A DNA stretch of 40,045 nt, taken from contig MU657191.1 of NCBI GenBank assembly GCA_026770575.1, positions 57,545 to 97,589 of the forward strand, given 5' to 3'. Made by a program: the position numbers and the translations under genes. The notes beneath the pieces are model-generated. The model saw only the letters and a list, made by a program, of their open reading frames with translations. It was not told the DNA's origin and did not search any database. Source of the stretch: Pelagophyceae sp. CCMP2097. Its lineage: Eukaryota; Sar; Pelagophyceae. Shown here piece by piece: positions 39,568 to 40,045 of the stretch. The first letter of the stretch is position 1, and each line of letters opens with the position of its first letter.

Positions 39568-40045
39568 GCGTGGCGAACGAGCGATGCTGAACGCTGGACC
39601 GCCCCGGTGATGCCCCAGGGTTACCCGGTTCGAACCCGGGCGCCGGGTCGTGTCCGCGTTACAATTGTAGCCCCTTCACTGGCAGCGCTTGCCTTGCCTC
39701 ACTGAGCGGCTTGCCTAAGATTCTTTTAGCGATATAACCTCGCGCTGTGCCGAGCCATCCACTGCCGACGAAAAGTATAGAGACCCTGCCAGGCTGGGGC
39801 TACTACAAAAGTCAGTCAGTCAGTCAGTCAGTCAGTCAGTCAGTGATTACCCTTTCATAAAATTGGAAGCTGGGCTGCACACGTTGACGCTCTTTTCATT
39901 GAACGCGATGGACCGGGATGACAGGAAGAGTCCAGGGCTACTACAAAATTGCGCCTTACTGAATTACAATTGCTCTGTAATGCAGTTTGTTTCAGTTGGC
40001 TCGTCCGTTGGATTTTTTCGAGTGCGCTTACGGGGGTCCTATGAT
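39568..40045. other. Right-edge non-coding sequence
   Basis: It contains a palindromic CCCGGTTCGAACCCGGG-type sequence near 39627-39644, the TCAG microsatellite and two copies of GGCTACTACAAAA (39798 and 39930). No gene is recognised. Confidence 0.5.
39811..39844 (+). repeat. (GTCA)n microsatellite
   Basis: About 8.5 perfect tandem GTCA units. Confidence 0.95.

Noticed and set aside
39620..39660. tRNA T-arm-like palindrome CCCGGTTCGAACCCGGG
   Set aside because: No matching 5' acceptor strand, D-arm or anticodon arm could be found on either strand.
39811..39844. Possible CRISPR-like tandem array
   Set aside because: Perfect 4-bp units without spacers; it is a microsatellite, and the DNA is eukaryotic.

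Overview
This window is nuclear DNA from a eukaryote, most likely a unicellular photosynthetic stramenopile such as a pelagophyte. That assignment is an inference. It rests on very GC-rich, densely packed genes on both strands, many short introns (about 44-120 bp), eukaryote-only families (SIN3, SH3/RING, an F-box actin-related protein, CCCH fingers), tandem algal-type ammonium transporters, and one short protein with a signal peptide ending in an ADAF motif like stramenopile plastid presequences. Reading frames were joined by hand at GT-AG (once GC-AG) sites. Intron calls therefore rest on frame, domain continuity and intron size, not on transcripts.

Left third (1-14.4 kb): a partial coiled-coil protein runs off the left edge. 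A leucine-rich-repeat protein follows (4 exons, minus). Two tandem intronless ammonium transporters (plus) are separated by 2.9 kb of nested repeats, including a 366-bp MITE-like element. A full-length ABCB/MDR-type exporter (minus) converges on the second transporter.

Middle (14.4-28.5 kb): a 190-bp tandem duplication lies downstream of an unrecognised acidic protein (6 exons, minus). This gene is divergent from a 14-exon SIN3 co-repressor gene (plus). A pentameric ligand-gated ion-channel-like gene (minus) comes next. A truncated OTU-protease-like ORF follows, sandwiched between repeats and next to a 215-bp assembly gap.

Right third (28.5-40 kb): an F-box actin-related protein (minus); a VWA-domain protein (plus) whose metal-binding motif appears only after splicing an in-frame intron; a secreted or organelle-targeted DUF1289-HAD phosphatase fusion (minus); a CCCH/ankyrin gene with one in-frame TAG (minus); a gene reconstructed here as SH3-SH3-coiled coil-RING (minus); and a small, probably plastid-targeted membrane protein (minus).

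The genes do not form one pathway. The ammonium transporter pair is the only clear functional cluster. The most interesting items are the SH3-SH3-RING gene, the algal Cys-loop-like channel, the in-frame TAG, the hidden VWA intron, the GTGCGT splice-donor preference and several dispersed palindromic repeat families.
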